DNA of 45,088 nucleotides. Origin: Syntrophus sp. (in: bacteria). Lineage in GTDB: Bacteria; Desulfobacterota; Syntrophorhabdia; Syntrophorhabdales; Syntrophorhabdaceae. Shown in pieces: positions 33,593 to 43,036 of this stretch (positions are counted from its first letter, which is position 1; each line of letters starts with the position of its first letter). Position numbers and translations under genes: made by a program. The stretch is from the NCBI GenBank assembly GCA_013824645.1, contig PNOF01000016.1, positions 1 to 45,088 of the forward strand. Direction: 5' to 3'. The notes beneath the pieces were generated by a model. It worked only from the letters and a program-made list of their open reading frames with translations. It was not told the origin of the DNA and did not search any database.

Positions 33593-34216
33593 TCATTTAA
33601 TGAGCCATCCTATCCTTGACCATCGAATGTAGTTGAGAAAACTTTCAGAGTCACTATCCCAGGAGAAATAGAGTATGAGTGCCTTACCGACGAGATGTTC
33701 CTTTTTTACAAAACCCCAGAACCTGCTGTCAGCGCTATTGTCACGATTATCACCCATAACGAAACAAGCATCTTTGGGAACGGTAACGGGTTTCATATTA
33801 TCTTTTGGACTAAAAATGCCCGGTACAATCGATGAGTCTTTATAACGACCCCAGGAATCGGGAGTCCCTTTACCATTAATGTAAATGATTTTATCTTTAA
33901 TTTCGACAGTTTCTCCTTCCGTGGCAATAACCCTTTTAATGAAATCCTTACTGGGATCTGCAGGATAGCGAAAGACCACAATATCCCCCCGTTTCGGCTT
34001 GCCAAGAGTGAGAATAACCGTGTCTAATACAGGGATTTTTGCAACATAGCTCAACCGGTTGACCAGGAGGTGGTCCCCGATAAGCAGGGTAGGCTCCATA
34101 GAGCCGGAAGGGATCTTATATGCCTGTATAAAAAAACTCCTTACAAAGAGGGCGATGAGAGCTGCTATAATGAGCGACTCTATGGTCTCTCTTGTTTTAC
34201 TCTTTCTTCTTTCCAT
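33593..34216 (-). CDS. lepB: Signal peptidase I
   Basis: 207 residues. One N-terminal membrane anchor (IIAALIALFVRSFFIQAYKI) precedes the catalytic Ser39 in PSGSMEPTL and Lys94 in DFIKRVIA. The box GDNRDNSADSRFWGFV is intact. It removes signal peptides of exported proteins such as the TPR protein, whose gene lies 100 bases downstream. It follows argS by 38 bases. Confidence 0.95.
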   Translation of the reverse strand: MERRKSKTRETIESLIIAALIALFVRSFFIQAYKIPSGSMEPTLLIGDHLLVNRLSYVAKIPVLDTVILTLGKPKRGDIVVFRYPADPSKDFIKRVIATEGETVEIKDKIIYINGKGTPDSWGRYKDSSIVPGIFSPKDNMKPVTVPKDACFVMGDNRDNSADSRFWGFVKKEHLVGKALILYFSWDSDSESFLNYIRWSRIGWLIK

Positions 34217-34254
34217 GTATGCTCCTTAATTGTTATCCTCAACGCACGATCTTA

Positions 34255-35913
34255 TTACATTTTTTCGGGCGCCGATACCCCCAGAATACCCAGGCTGTTT
34301 CGAATTACCTCTTTTAGCATAGAGAGAAGCCAGAGTCTTGCCAGCGTCAGTTCTTTGGTGTTTCCAAGGACCCGTGTTTTATTATAATAGCTGTGAAACC
34401 TACCTACAAGATCGATCAGATAGAAGGTTATCCTGTGAGGCTCAAGACTTTTTGCGCTCCCCTCGATAACATGATAAAAATGGAGTATCCCCTTTATGAG
34501 GTTGATTTCTTCGTTAAGGGTCAAGAGTGTAACGTCAACTCCATGGAATGAATCCGTTCCGATGCCTTCGCTCTGGGCATTTCTGAAAATACTTGCAATC
34601 CTGGCATGTGCATACTGGACATAAAAAACGGGGTTTTCATTGGAACTCTTTTTTGCGAGATCAAGATCAAACTCAAGGTGGGCATCACTTTTCCGTATCA
34701 GGAAAAAAAATCTTGCGGCATCCCTTCCCACCTCATTTACAACTTCCTGAAGGGTGGTGAATTGACCGGATCTTGTGGACATGCCCGCCGGTTTACCGTC
34801 TTTCAAGAGTGTTACGAATTGTATCAGGAGGGCTTTAAAACTCTCTTTGTCATGACCAAGGGCCTGGATTGAGGCTTTGAGACGGGGAATATAGCCATGA
34901 TGATCAGATCCCCAGATATCAACGAGCATATCGAAAGAACGGTTAAATTTGTCCATGTGATAGGCTATATCAGAGGTGAAATAGGTCTTTTCCCCACCGG
35001 ATTTTATGAGCACCCTGTCTTCATCTTTTTCGAATTTACTTGTTGTAAACCACAGTGCCCCGTCTTTTTCGTACGCGTAACCCTTCTCTTTGAGCAAATC
35101 GAGGGTAGTCTCAACAACGCCCCTGTCGAACAGTGTTGACTCGTTATAGTAGTTATCGAAGACCACTCCAAAGTCCCCAAGGTCCTGCTGGATTCCCTTC
35201 AAAATCTCACTGCTGGAAAAACGGGCCATAAACGATACGGCAGCATCCCGGTCAAGAGGTATTTCTACTTTGCTTTCGATCAGTTGCCCCGCAAGATCTT
35301 TGACATAATCACCCTGATAGCAATCTTTGGGATATAATACCTCTTCTCCCTGCAACTCCTTCCACCGTAAATAGGTTGATTCACCGAGGGTTTTGATCTG
35401 ACGTCCGGCGTCGTTTATATAATATTCTTTTGAAACAATATAGCCGACACTTTTTAGTATATTTGCGAGGACATCACCGACAGCTGCTCCACGGCCGTGA
35501 CCTATATGGAGGGGACCGGTAGGATTTGCGCTGACAAATTCTATGAGCACTTTTTTTCCTTCACCTACGTTAGGATAAAGCGACCCGATCCCTTTCGTGT
35601 ATACATCCTTCAGAAGATTACGCCAGACATCATTTTTCAGATAGAAATTGATAAACCCCTTGCCTGCAACGTCCACTTTTTCGCATATGTCGCCAGGATT
35701 TATTTTCTCAATCAAAATACGTGCAACTTCTGAGGGACTTTTCTTGATAATAGGGGCTAAAAGGAAGGCGATATTAGTCGAATAATCACCGAAGCCTTCT
35801 TCCCTTGGAATCTCGACAGAGGGGTTTACGTTGACATTTTCCGGCAGGATGCCCTGTTTTTTGGAGACTTCGCAGGCATTACTTATTATCTCCGCTATTT
35901 TTTTCCGTATCAT
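34255..35913 (-). CDS. argS: Arginyl-tRNA synthetase
   Basis: 552 residues, class I synthetase. The HIGH motif is in ANPTGPLHIGHGRGAAVGD. The KMSKS counterpart is the family-typical GMSTRSGQFTTL without the second lysine, as in many ArgRS. The N-terminal additional domain (VNPSVEIPREEGFGDYSTNIAF) and C-terminal DALR anticodon domain end near GILGVSAPEKM. It lies inside the minus-strand run with lepB. Confidence 0.96.
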   Translation of the reverse strand: MIRKKIAEIISNACEVSKKQGILPENVNVNPSVEIPREEGFGDYSTNIAFLLAPIIKKSPSEVARILIEKINPGDICEKVDVAGKGFINFYLKNDVWRNLLKDVYTKGIGSLYPNVGEGKKVLIEFVSANPTGPLHIGHGRGAAVGDVLANILKSVGYIVSKEYYINDAGRQIKTLGESTYLRWKELQGEEVLYPKDCYQGDYVKDLAGQLIESKVEIPLDRDAAVSFMARFSSSEILKGIQQDLGDFGVVFDNYYNESTLFDRGVVETTLDLLKEKGYAYEKDGALWFTTSKFEKDEDRVLIKSGGEKTYFTSDIAYHMDKFNRSFDMLVDIWGSDHHGYIPRLKASIQALGHDKESFKALLIQFVTLLKDGKPAGMSTRSGQFTTLQEVVNEVGRDAARFFFLIRKSDAHLEFDLDLAKKSSNENPVFYVQYAHARIASIFRNAQSEGIGTDSFHGVDVTLLTLNEEINLIKGILHFYHVIEGSAKSLEPHRITFYLIDLVGRFHSYYNKTRVLGNTKELTLARLWLLSMLKEVIRNSLGILGVSAPEKM

Positions 35914-36048
35914 CAGCGATCACTCCGTCTTTAATGGCAATGTCTTCTGTAAAATCAGAACAGCGAAAAGAAAGATCCTGGTTGCTAAGAAAATTTTACA
36001 GCAATCATTTATCAGGAACAGCTCAAATACAATGTTTCTTCATTAACA

Positions 36049-36858
36049 TTAATCTTCTCTGAGTATTTCTTTATAAAGCTCTGGCTGCCTTTCCTGCATA
36101 ATGGGCCATTCTCTCCTGATCTGTTTTAGTTTTTCAAAGTCAACATCGGCAAGAAGCACACTGTCGGCTCTTCCGGTGGGTCCGCCTACCAGTTCGCCTT
36201 CGGCATTTACGCAAAAGCTCATCCCATAAAAATCCTGGGCCTCTTCACTCCCCACTCTGTTTACCCTCATAATGAATACGCCGTTCATGATAGCGTTGCC
36301 AGAAATAACTGTTTGCCATATGTGCTGGGATTTAAAAGCACATGAGGTTGGCGCAAAAATCACATCGGCGCCATTCATTCGCAGTATCCTCGTTCCTTCA
36401 TAAAAATTATCCCATGATGTCTGAATGCCTATTTTACCGTGAATTGTTTCAAAAACTGGGAAGCCTGTGTTGCCCGGTGAAAAATAGAATTTTTCTTCCC
36501 AAAGAGGAATATCCGTCACATGGATTTTTCTGTAAAGACCGATGACCTTATCACCCTGAAGAACAACAGAGGTATTGAAATAACCTTCTTCTGCTTTTTC
36601 AAATATGGGTAATATGACAACGGCGTCGGTCCCTTTTATCTTGTTTTTAAATAGCGCCACAGTGTTTCCTTCGACACTTTCGGCCATTTCGTAAACCTTC
36701 TCATCTCTATTTTTTGGGAACCAGAAGAGGTTAAATAGTTCTTGAAAACATATGATTTTTGCGCCTTCACTGAACGCAGCACTCAACATCTTCAATGCTT
36801 TCTCAATATTTTTTTCTTTATCTTCTGAACAGGCAAATTGAATTCCGGCTATTTTCAT
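36049..36858 (-). CDS. Nitrilase-superfamily protein with the catalytic Cys replaced by Ser
   Basis: 269 residues, similar to N-carbamoylputrescine amidase. The catalytic Glu (E40 in CFQELFNLF) and Lys (K111 in LYRKIHVTD) are present, and the family text continues EEKFYFSPGNTGFPVFET and GKIGIQTSWDNF. The nucleophile position, Cys in the expected ICWD, is S148 (TSWD); the codon is TCA, two changes from TGC or TGT. The N-terminal half looks under normal selection. This predicts a pseudoenzyme, a changed chemistry or a binding role. It is the first gene of the run leading to argS. SD AAAGAGAT. Confidence 0.85.
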   Translation of the reverse strand: MKIAGIQFACSEDKEKNIEKALKMLSAAFSEGAKIICFQELFNLFWFPKNRDEKVYEMAESVEGNTVALFKNKIKGTDAVVILPIFEKAEEGYFNTSVVLQGDKVIGLYRKIHVTDIPLWEEKFYFSPGNTGFPVFETIHGKIGIQTSWDNFYEGTRILRMNGADVIFAPTSCAFKSQHIWQTVISGNAIMNGVFIMRVNRVGSEEAQDFYGMSFCVNAEGELVGGPTGRADSVLLADVDFEKLKQIRREWPIMQERQPELYKEILRED

Positions 36859-37194
36859 ATCTCTTTCCTGAATTAGTAATGTGGATAACCCGTCAGGGAT
36901 CCAGCGTTCGTTTTTTTGTTACCCCTGTTGTACTGCTACCGTTGCTTTTATATGCCTACCTTTTTCAAAACTGTCTCTATCCTTAAAAATATTTTTGATA
37001 AACAAGGTCGCCAACAGAAGAGCATCCATTGCAAGGTTATTTTGTCTCTTCTTTTTGCATGTAATGAGCACAAAACTAACAGATGAAAACAAAATATGTC
37101 AAGGAAAAACAACAATAAATGAAATCAAACCGGCAACAGAACAGGAAATACAATTATCTTTTATAAAACGATGTTTTATGATAGTTTATGTACA
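36859..37194. other. Divergent intergenic region before the tat genes
   Basis: 336 bases, AT-rich, without a convincing gene. The dyad ATAAAAC-GAT-GTTTTAT (37163-37179) sits 16 bases upstream of the tat start and could be an operator or a 5' hairpin. No strong promoter pair stands out. Confidence 0.4.
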
Positions 37195-37458
37195 ATGTTT
37201 GGCATTGGTTTCCCCGAACTTATTGTTATTATGATTGTAGCATTGCTTGTCGTTGGGCCTTCAAAATTACCGGATCTTGCGAGGACTCTTGGGAAAACAT
37301 TGCAGGAATTCCGACGAATGGCAGACGATGTAAAGGGGACACTCGAAGAAGAGATAAAAGATAAGGAGATTGCTCAGGAGCAAGAACAGGAAACGGAAAT
37401 AAAGAAAACAAATGAAACAGGGAAGGGTGATGCCGGTTACAAGAAGTGGGAGGGGTAA
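37195..37458 (+). CDS. tatB: Twin-arginine translocase subunit TatA/TatB
   Basis: About 87 residues from ATG 37195. MFGIGFPELIVIMIVALLVV is the classic TatB opening, followed by GPSKLPDLARTLGKTLQEFR and a charged amphipathic tail (EEEIKDKEIAQEQEQETEI). The Glu in the membrane helix start (FPEL) favours TatB; one-subunit TatA/B use is also possible. The next gene is tatC, so it serves folded-protein export. An in-frame ATG at 37171 would add eight residues. Confidence 0.85.
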   Translation: MFGIGFPELIVIMIVALLVVGPSKLPDLARTLGKTLQEFRRMADDVKGTLEEEIKDKEIAQEQEQETEIKKTNETGKGDAGYKKWEG

Positions 37459-37470
37459 CAACGTGGCCTT

Positions 37471-38271
37471 TTGGTACAAAGAGCCTCTCCATGGATGGTT
37501 TTCGGTTATAAGCTGTCAATGGTGAAACATACAGAAGTTGGTGAAAAACAACCTTTTTTATCTCATTTAAAGGAATTGCGTGACCGGCTGCTCTTCTGCA
37601 TAATTGCGGCCGGGATTGCCTTTATTGTAACCTATCAATTCAAAGAAAAGTTGTTTACCATTCTCATGGAGCCGTTTATTAAAGTAATGCCGGCAAAAAG
37701 TTCTTTCATCTTTACGGGTATTACGGAAGCCTTCATTACATACTTCAAAATTTCCCTTGTAAGCGCCTGCTTTCTCGTATCTCCGGTTATTCTCTATCAA
37801 TTCTGGAAATTTATATCTCCCGGTCTCTATGAAAAGGAAAAACGATATGTGTATCCCTTCATTTTTTTCGGGACGCTCTGTTTTCTTTGTGGGATGTCAT
37901 TCTGTTATTTTGTGGTGATGCCTTATCTGTTTAAATTTTTTGTCAGTTATGCAGCAGAGTTTATTATACCCATGCCTGACTTAAAGAGCTATATGACTTT
38001 CGTATTAAAGATGCTTGCTATTTTCGGGTTAATCTTTGAGATGCCCCTTACAATCTACTATCTTTCAAGGGCAGGCATAATAAATTATACTATGCTCTCT
38101 TCAAAACGAAGATATGCCGTGCTGGCAATATTTATCGTGAGTGCCATGATTGCATCCGTTGATGCCACGAGCCTTGTACTGGTTGCCTTTCCCCTCTGGG
38201 GACTCTACGAGATAAGCATACTTTTAGCAAAGTTTTTTGGTAAAAAGGAGATTATATATGAAGGCCCTTGA
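37471..38271 (+). CDS. tatC: Twin-arginine translocase subunit TatC
   Basis: Up to 266 residues; the likely start is ATG 37519 (MVKHTEVGEKQPFLSHLKEL), because TatC proteins start close to the FLxHLxELRxR motif, here FLSHLKELRDR. Six membrane helices follow, with the family motifs FWKFISPGLYEKEKRY and FEMPLTIYYL. It is the receptor for twin-arginine signal peptides. No strong ribosome binding site is seen for any start. Overlaps glmU by 14 bases. Confidence 0.93.
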   Translation: MVQRASPWMVFGYKLSMVKHTEVGEKQPFLSHLKELRDRLLFCIIAAGIAFIVTYQFKEKLFTILMEPFIKVMPAKSSFIFTGITEAFITYFKISLVSACFLVSPVILYQFWKFISPGLYEKEKRYVYPFIFFGTLCFLCGMSFCYFVVMPYLFKFFVSYAAEFIIPMPDLKSYMTFVLKMLAIFGLIFEMPLTIYYLSRAGIINYTMLSSKRRYAVLAIFIVSAMIASVDATSLVLVAFPLWGLYEISILLAKFFGKKEIIYEGP

Positions 38272-39619
38272 TATTGTCATACTTGCTGCAGGGAAGGGCG
38301 AGAGAATGGTTTCTGAAAAACCAAAAGTATTACACGAAGTTATGGGAAAACCCATGATAGATTATGTGGTGAAAGCCGCACAGGGTCTTGAGCCCTCAAA
38401 AATCATTGTTGTCACAGGACATGGCCGCGAGAGAGTTGAAGCTCATTTGAATGACGGTTCTGTCGTTTGTGTAGTGCAACAAGATCAGAAGGGTACAGCG
38501 CATGCCCTTATTACTTCGGCACAGCACTTAGGCGATGGGGATATCCTTGTTCTATACGGAGATGTACCCCTTATAGAACTTGCCACATTGCAGGGTTTTT
38601 TATCATTTTACGAAGATGGAAGGCATATTACCTTTATGACTACCGATGTGATAGACCCTAAAGGATACGGGCGTGTTATAACAGTTGGTGATGACATTAT
38701 CAAAATTAAAGAAGAAATTGATGCATCCCCCGAAGAGAAGGAGATAAGAGAGATCAATACCGGGATTTGTATTATTCCACGGGAATCTTTCGATTACTTA
38801 AAGGAGATCAATGCTGAAAATAAAAAGGGTGAGTATTACCTGACTGATATCTGTAAGGTAGCACGAAATAAAGGGGATGTCGTAAAAGCCTATCGCCATG
38901 GGGTAGCTTCTGAAGTTCTTGGAATCAATTCAAGAAAAGAACAGACCGAAGCTAATAAAATAATGAAACAAAGGGTCCTTGAAAGGCATATGAAAAACGG
39001 TGTATCCTTCCTTGATAACAATGTGTATATCGGAAGTGATGTTGAAATCGGGAAAGATACAACAATATTTCCTAATTGTTATATTATAGGAAAAACAATT
39101 ATAGGAGAACGGGTTACGATAGGACCCAATGTTGTTATCCGCGATTCCGTTATTCACAGTAATGTGAATATAGAGGGTTTTGTCGTCATGGAGGGTGTAG
39201 AATTGATGGAAGAAGTGAAAGTGGGTCCTTTTTCGCGTCTGAGGGCGGAAGCGGTTATTGAAAAGGGTGCTCAAATAGGAAACTTTGTAGAAGTAAAAAA
39301 ATCGTGTGTAGGTGAGAATTCGAAAGTAAATCATCTTGCCTATATTGGAGACGCACATATAGGCAAGGGTGTGAATATTGGCGCCGGCACCATAACATGC
39401 AACTACGATGGAGTTAAGAAACATAAAACTATTATCGAGGATAATGTTTTTATCGGAAGCAATACGGAAATTGTTGCCCCAGTGACGATAGGAAAAGACG
39501 CTGTTATCGGTGCAGGTTCAACTATTACCAAGAATGTACCTGACGATGTGTTGGCTATCAGCCGTGTTCAACAAAAGCATATCAAAGGCTACAGGAGGAA
39601 GAAAAAATGTGTGGAATAG
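38258..39619 (+). CDS. glmU: Bifunctional UDP-GlcNAc pyrophosphorylase / GlcN-1-P acetyltransferase
   Basis: 453 residues from ATG 38258, which has AAGGAG upstream. N-terminal uridyltransferase (ILAAGKGERMVSEKPKVLHE, QQDQKGTAHAL, LYGDVPLI) and C-terminal left-handed beta-helix with hexapeptide repeats (VTIGPNVVIRDSVIHSNVNI, GAGTITCNYDG). It makes UDP-GlcNAc for peptidoglycan and lipopolysaccharide. Directly followed by glmS, whose start lies inside its last 13 bases, so the last two steps and the first of this pathway are coupled. Confidence 0.97.
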   Translation: MKALDIVILAAGKGERMVSEKPKVLHEVMGKPMIDYVVKAAQGLEPSKIIVVTGHGRERVEAHLNDGSVVCVVQQDQKGTAHALITSAQHLGDGDILVLYGDVPLIELATLQGFLSFYEDGRHITFMTTDVIDPKGYGRVITVGDDIIKIKEEIDASPEEKEIREINTGICIIPRESFDYLKEINAENKKGEYYLTDICKVARNKGDVVKAYRHGVASEVLGINSRKEQTEANKIMKQRVLERHMKNGVSFLDNNVYIGSDVEIGKDTTIFPNCYIIGKTIIGERVTIGPNVVIRDSVIHSNVNIEGFVVMEGVELMEEVKVGPFSRLRAEAVIEKGAQIGNFVEVKKSCVGENSKVNHLAYIGDAHIGKGVNIGAGTITCNYDGVKKHKTIIEDNVFIGSNTEIVAPVTIGKDAVIGAGSTITKNVPDDVLAISRVQQKHIKGYRRKKKCVE

Positions 39620-41427
39620 TAGGATACGAGGGTAACAGGGAAGCCTGCGATATACTTATTGAAGCCTTAAAAAGACTTGAGTACCGAGGATACGATTCTG
39701 CGGGCATTGCCATTTGGGACAATGGTGCTATCAAAGTAGAGCGCAGAAAAGGGAAGGTTGAGGAACTGAGAAAAATTGTCTGCGATGGTACCTTCCGGGG
39801 TCAGATCGGTCTTGCACATACACGGTGGGCAACACACGGTGTTCCGTCGGAAAGAAATGCCCATCCTCACAAAGCGGGCAATGTAGTGGTCGTGCATAAC
39901 GGCATTATTGAGAATTACATGGAACTGAAAAATCGGCTCAAAGAAAAAGGGCAGGAATTTTTATCCGATACAGATACAGAAGTTATACCTCACCTCATTA
40001 TAGATCACATGAATGATGGGATGAACTTTATAGACGCTGTAAGAATGACCCTAAAGGAGTTGAAGGGATCTTACGCGCTCGGTATTTTAAAGGAAGATGA
40101 AAGGATTCTTATTGCAGCAAGAAAAGAGAGTCCCCTCATTGTAGGTATAGGAGATGGAGAATACTTTATCGCAAGCGATGCGCCTGCAATCATCAACAGA
40201 ACAAATAAATTTATCTTTCTGGAAGATAACGATATTGTTATTCTGCAAAATAATACGTTGAAATTAATTAATATTGACGGTGAAACAGTTGAAAGAGCTA
40301 TCCAGAGGGTACAATGGACGGACGCTATGGCAGAGAAGGGCGGGTATAAACACTTTATGCTGAAGGAAATTTTTGAGCAACCACGAGCTATTTCGGATAC
40401 CCTGCTCGGAAGGATCAAGGAAGAAGAGGGTGAGATAAACTTTGATGAGATCGCATTGCCGGATATACGAAAAATACAAAAGATATGGATGGTTGCATGC
40501 GGGACATCCTATCATGCCTGCATGATAGGAAAACATGTTTTCGAAGCCAACCTTCGTATACCTGTTGAGACGGATATTGCATCGGAGTTCAGGTATAGAG
40601 ATCCCATTATATCCGAGGATGATTTGCTCATTGTTGTTTCCCAATCAGGCGAAACCGCTGATACAATTGCGGCCATGAAAGAAGGAAAAAGAAAAGGAGC
40701 TTTTACCCTTTCCATATGTAATGTTCTTGGCAGTACCCTTGCGCGGGATGCTGACGGTGTCATCTTTACTCATGCTGGTCCCGAAATAGGTGTGGCATCC
40801 ACAAAAGCATTCACAACTCAGGTTTCAGTTATCTTTATGCTGATGCTCTTTATGGGTAAAAAATTAGATATTCTGAACAATCAGGACATAAGGAAACATA
40901 TTCTCGAAATCAAAAGGATTCCCCATAAATTACAGACCATTCTCGAAATGGCTCCCTCAATCGAAGAGGCTGCACGAAAATATATGTCCTGCAAGGATTT
41001 TCTCTATCTGGGGAGGGGTATACAGTTCCCGACGGTTCTGGAAGGCGCCCTCAAATTGAAAGAGATTTCTTACATTCATGCCGAGGCATACGCTGCCGGC
41101 GAAATGAAACATGGCCCGATTGCGTTGATAGATGAAAATATGCCCATTGTTTTTGTCTCTCCCAATGACCAGACCTATAAAAAAACCTGCAGTAACATGG
41201 AGGAAGTTACAGCGAGAAGAGGGCGGATCATCCTCATTACGGACGATAAGAACCATGAAATGTCCAAGAGGGTAGACACGCTTTTTGTTGTGCCTGATAC
41301 AATCTATGAGCTTCAGCCTATTCTTTCCATGGCCCCTTTGCAGCTTTTTGCATATTATATTGCTAATTTTCTTGGAACCGATGTGGACCAGCCCCGTAAT
41401 CTTGCAAAGAGTGTTACCGTAGAATAA
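39607..41427 (+). CDS. glmS: Glutamine-fructose-6-phosphate aminotransferase (isomerizing)
   Basis: 606 residues. The nucleophilic Cys2 of the glutaminase domain is next to the initiator Met (MCGIVGYEGNREACD). Two SIS domains follow (CGTSYHACMIGKHVFE, VSQSGETADTIAAM, IGVASTKAFTTQV), ending at QPRNLAKSVTVE. It makes glucosamine-6-phosphate. SD AGGAGGAAG lies within the end of glmU. No ribozyme or terminator is seen; the 121 bases after it face the cyclase gene. Confidence 0.97.
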   Translation: MCGIVGYEGNREACDILIEALKRLEYRGYDSAGIAIWDNGAIKVERRKGKVEELRKIVCDGTFRGQIGLAHTRWATHGVPSERNAHPHKAGNVVVVHNGIIENYMELKNRLKEKGQEFLSDTDTEVIPHLIIDHMNDGMNFIDAVRMTLKELKGSYALGILKEDERILIAARKESPLIVGIGDGEYFIASDAPAIINRTNKFIFLEDNDIVILQNNTLKLINIDGETVERAIQRVQWTDAMAEKGGYKHFMLKEIFEQPRAISDTLLGRIKEEEGEINFDEIALPDIRKIQKIWMVACGTSYHACMIGKHVFEANLRIPVETDIASEFRYRDPIISEDDLLIVVSQSGETADTIAAMKEGKRKGAFTLSICNVLGSTLARDADGVIFTHAGPEIGVASTKAFTTQVSVIFMLMLFMGKKLDILNNQDIRKHILEIKRIPHKLQTILEMAPSIEEAARKYMSCKDFLYLGRGIQFPTVLEGALKLKEISYIHAEAYAAGEMKHGPIALIDENMPIVFVSPNDQTYKKTCSNMEEVTARRGRIILITDDKNHEMSKRVDTLFVVPDTIYELQPILSMAPLQLFAYYIANFLGTDVDQPRNLAKSVTVE

Positions 41428-41548
41428 GAGTTATAGATGCAGCACGGTTCATTGATAGAAAATAGAGATATATGTCGATATAGCTTTCAGAAGATTGAAA
41501 TGTGGTTGTAAGGTGAATAATTTTAAATATTTTAAAGGGAGTGCTAAG

Positions 41549-43036
41549 CTAGTCATTAGTAAATATCTTAATCAGCGTATCAGCAACCTGTGGATCATAG
41601 CATCCTCTTTCAGTGCTCTTCCGGATTTCGTTAAGCGCCAGACGGACATCCCATGGCCCACGATAGGGTCGCCAGGATGTCATGGCGCTGTAAGCTTCCG
41701 CTACTGCTGTAATGCGTGCGCCAATAGGGATGTCCGTACCTTTTAATGCATCAGGATACCCCTTTCCATTCCACATTTCATGATGATGTTTAACGATTGT
41801 AAGGAGTTGCTCATCGACATAACCAAGACGTTTTAATGAAGCAATACTTTCCGTAACATATTTTTCAACAAATTTTGCTTCCTGTTCTGTAAGGCTTGCC
41901 GGTCGGTTTAATATGTGGTGGGGGATTGCTTCCTTCCCTATGTCCTGTAGGAATCCCGCCTGAAGTATGGTTCTCTTGAGATCTTCATTTAATTGGAGAC
42001 GGTCGGCTATAGCATAGGACAGCATACCTACGAGGCGGCCTCTGCCTATAGATCCATCGAGCGATTCAACGGATAATATGAGATCAAATGGTGCTTTAAT
42101 GCCTGCCTCAATTTCTTTGTATTGCGTGGAGATTGAAAGAGGAATAATTGCAGGATCATACCAGCGGCTCTTTATGTCTTTAACTTCATAGACTGCTATC
42201 TTATGGAGTTTACCTTTGAGTTGAAACTTCTCAAACTCGTCTCTTTTGAGGTTTGCATCGGCATATGCGAGCCTGATATCGGTAGAATCCGGATCAAGCG
42301 ATAAGGCATGTTCAAAACAGGAAATAGCCGCTGTTGCATCATGTAAACCAAAATGTAGTTTGCCCATTTGATATAAGAGACCGGCGCTTTCACCCTCTTC
42401 AGTAAGCCTCTCTTCAAGAACTATTAATTCTTCCAGTAATGTTTTGTCGGACTGACGACTATAGCCCATGTTGCGAAGCTTTTCGATATTAACAAAAGGC
42501 TCCGCAAGCTTATATGTGAATTCGTCAATATAAACTCTCTCCGGTTGGCATATTTCTTCCAGACGTTTTGCAACGTTGACACGGTCGCCTATGGCACTGT
42601 ATGCCTGACGATGAACACCCATCATGCCTACGATGGTATAACCAGTTGCAATACCTATACGTAATCTCCACGGAAGGCCTATTTCCTGCATCTTTTCCTG
42701 CATTTTCAATCCTGCAAGGACAGCCATAAGGGCGTGTTGTGCATAATCAATGGGTGCACCGAATTCTACCATAACACCATCACCCATATACTTATCGATA
42801 TGCCCACGGAACAATTCAATAACGGGTTCAATGTGGCCGATAAATCTGTTTAACTCATCTAGAACGATATCAGGGGGGTTCTGGTCAGAATAGGAGGTAA
42901 AACCGGTTAGATCGCAAAACATGATACTGATTTCACGTTTCTCAATACGTAGTTTTCCTTCTGTGGCCAGTTTTGCCACAACGGGATCCATGGTTGTATA
43001 GAGTGTTCTTTCAACCTTTTCTTTCATTTCTTCCAT
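41549..43036 (-). CDS. Class III nucleotide cyclase with TPR and degenerate HD-GYP-like region
   Basis: About 495 residues from the ATG at 43036, which has GAGAAG upstream (the frame itself is open to 43159). Cyclase domain: metal Asp in MFCDLTGFT, then KYMGDGVMVEFG, and the transition-state Asn and Arg in DRVNVAKRLEE. A TPR-like unit (ATAAISCFEHALSLDPDS) follows. The last 150 residues read like HD-GYP (GFLQDIGKEAIPHHIL, HHHEMWNGKGYPDAL, AVAEAYSAMTSWRPYRGP) but the HD pair is QD and the usual Asp of VAD is Glu, so phosphodiesterase activity is doubtful. The residue before YSAIGD is Ala, where Asp/Glu/Thr often selects the base. Confidence 0.75.
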   Translation of the reverse strand: MEEMKEKVERTLYTTMDPVVAKLATEGKLRIEKREISIMFCDLTGFTSYSDQNPPDIVLDELNRFIGHIEPVIELFRGHIDKYMGDGVMVEFGAPIDYAQHALMAVLAGLKMQEKMQEIGLPWRLRIGIATGYTIVGMMGVHRQAYSAIGDRVNVAKRLEEICQPERVYIDEFTYKLAEPFVNIEKLRNMGYSRQSDKTLLEELIVLEERLTEEGESAGLLYQMGKLHFGLHDATAAISCFEHALSLDPDSTDIRLAYADANLKRDEFEKFQLKGKLHKIAVYEVKDIKSRWYDPAIIPLSISTQYKEIEAGIKAPFDLILSVESLDGSIGRGRLVGMLSYAIADRLQLNEDLKRTILQAGFLQDIGKEAIPHHILNRPASLTEQEAKFVEKYVTESIASLKRLGYVDEQLLTIVKHHHEMWNGKGYPDALKGTDIPIGARITAVAEAYSAMTSWRPYRGPWDVRLALNEIRKSTERGCYDPQVADTLIKIFTND

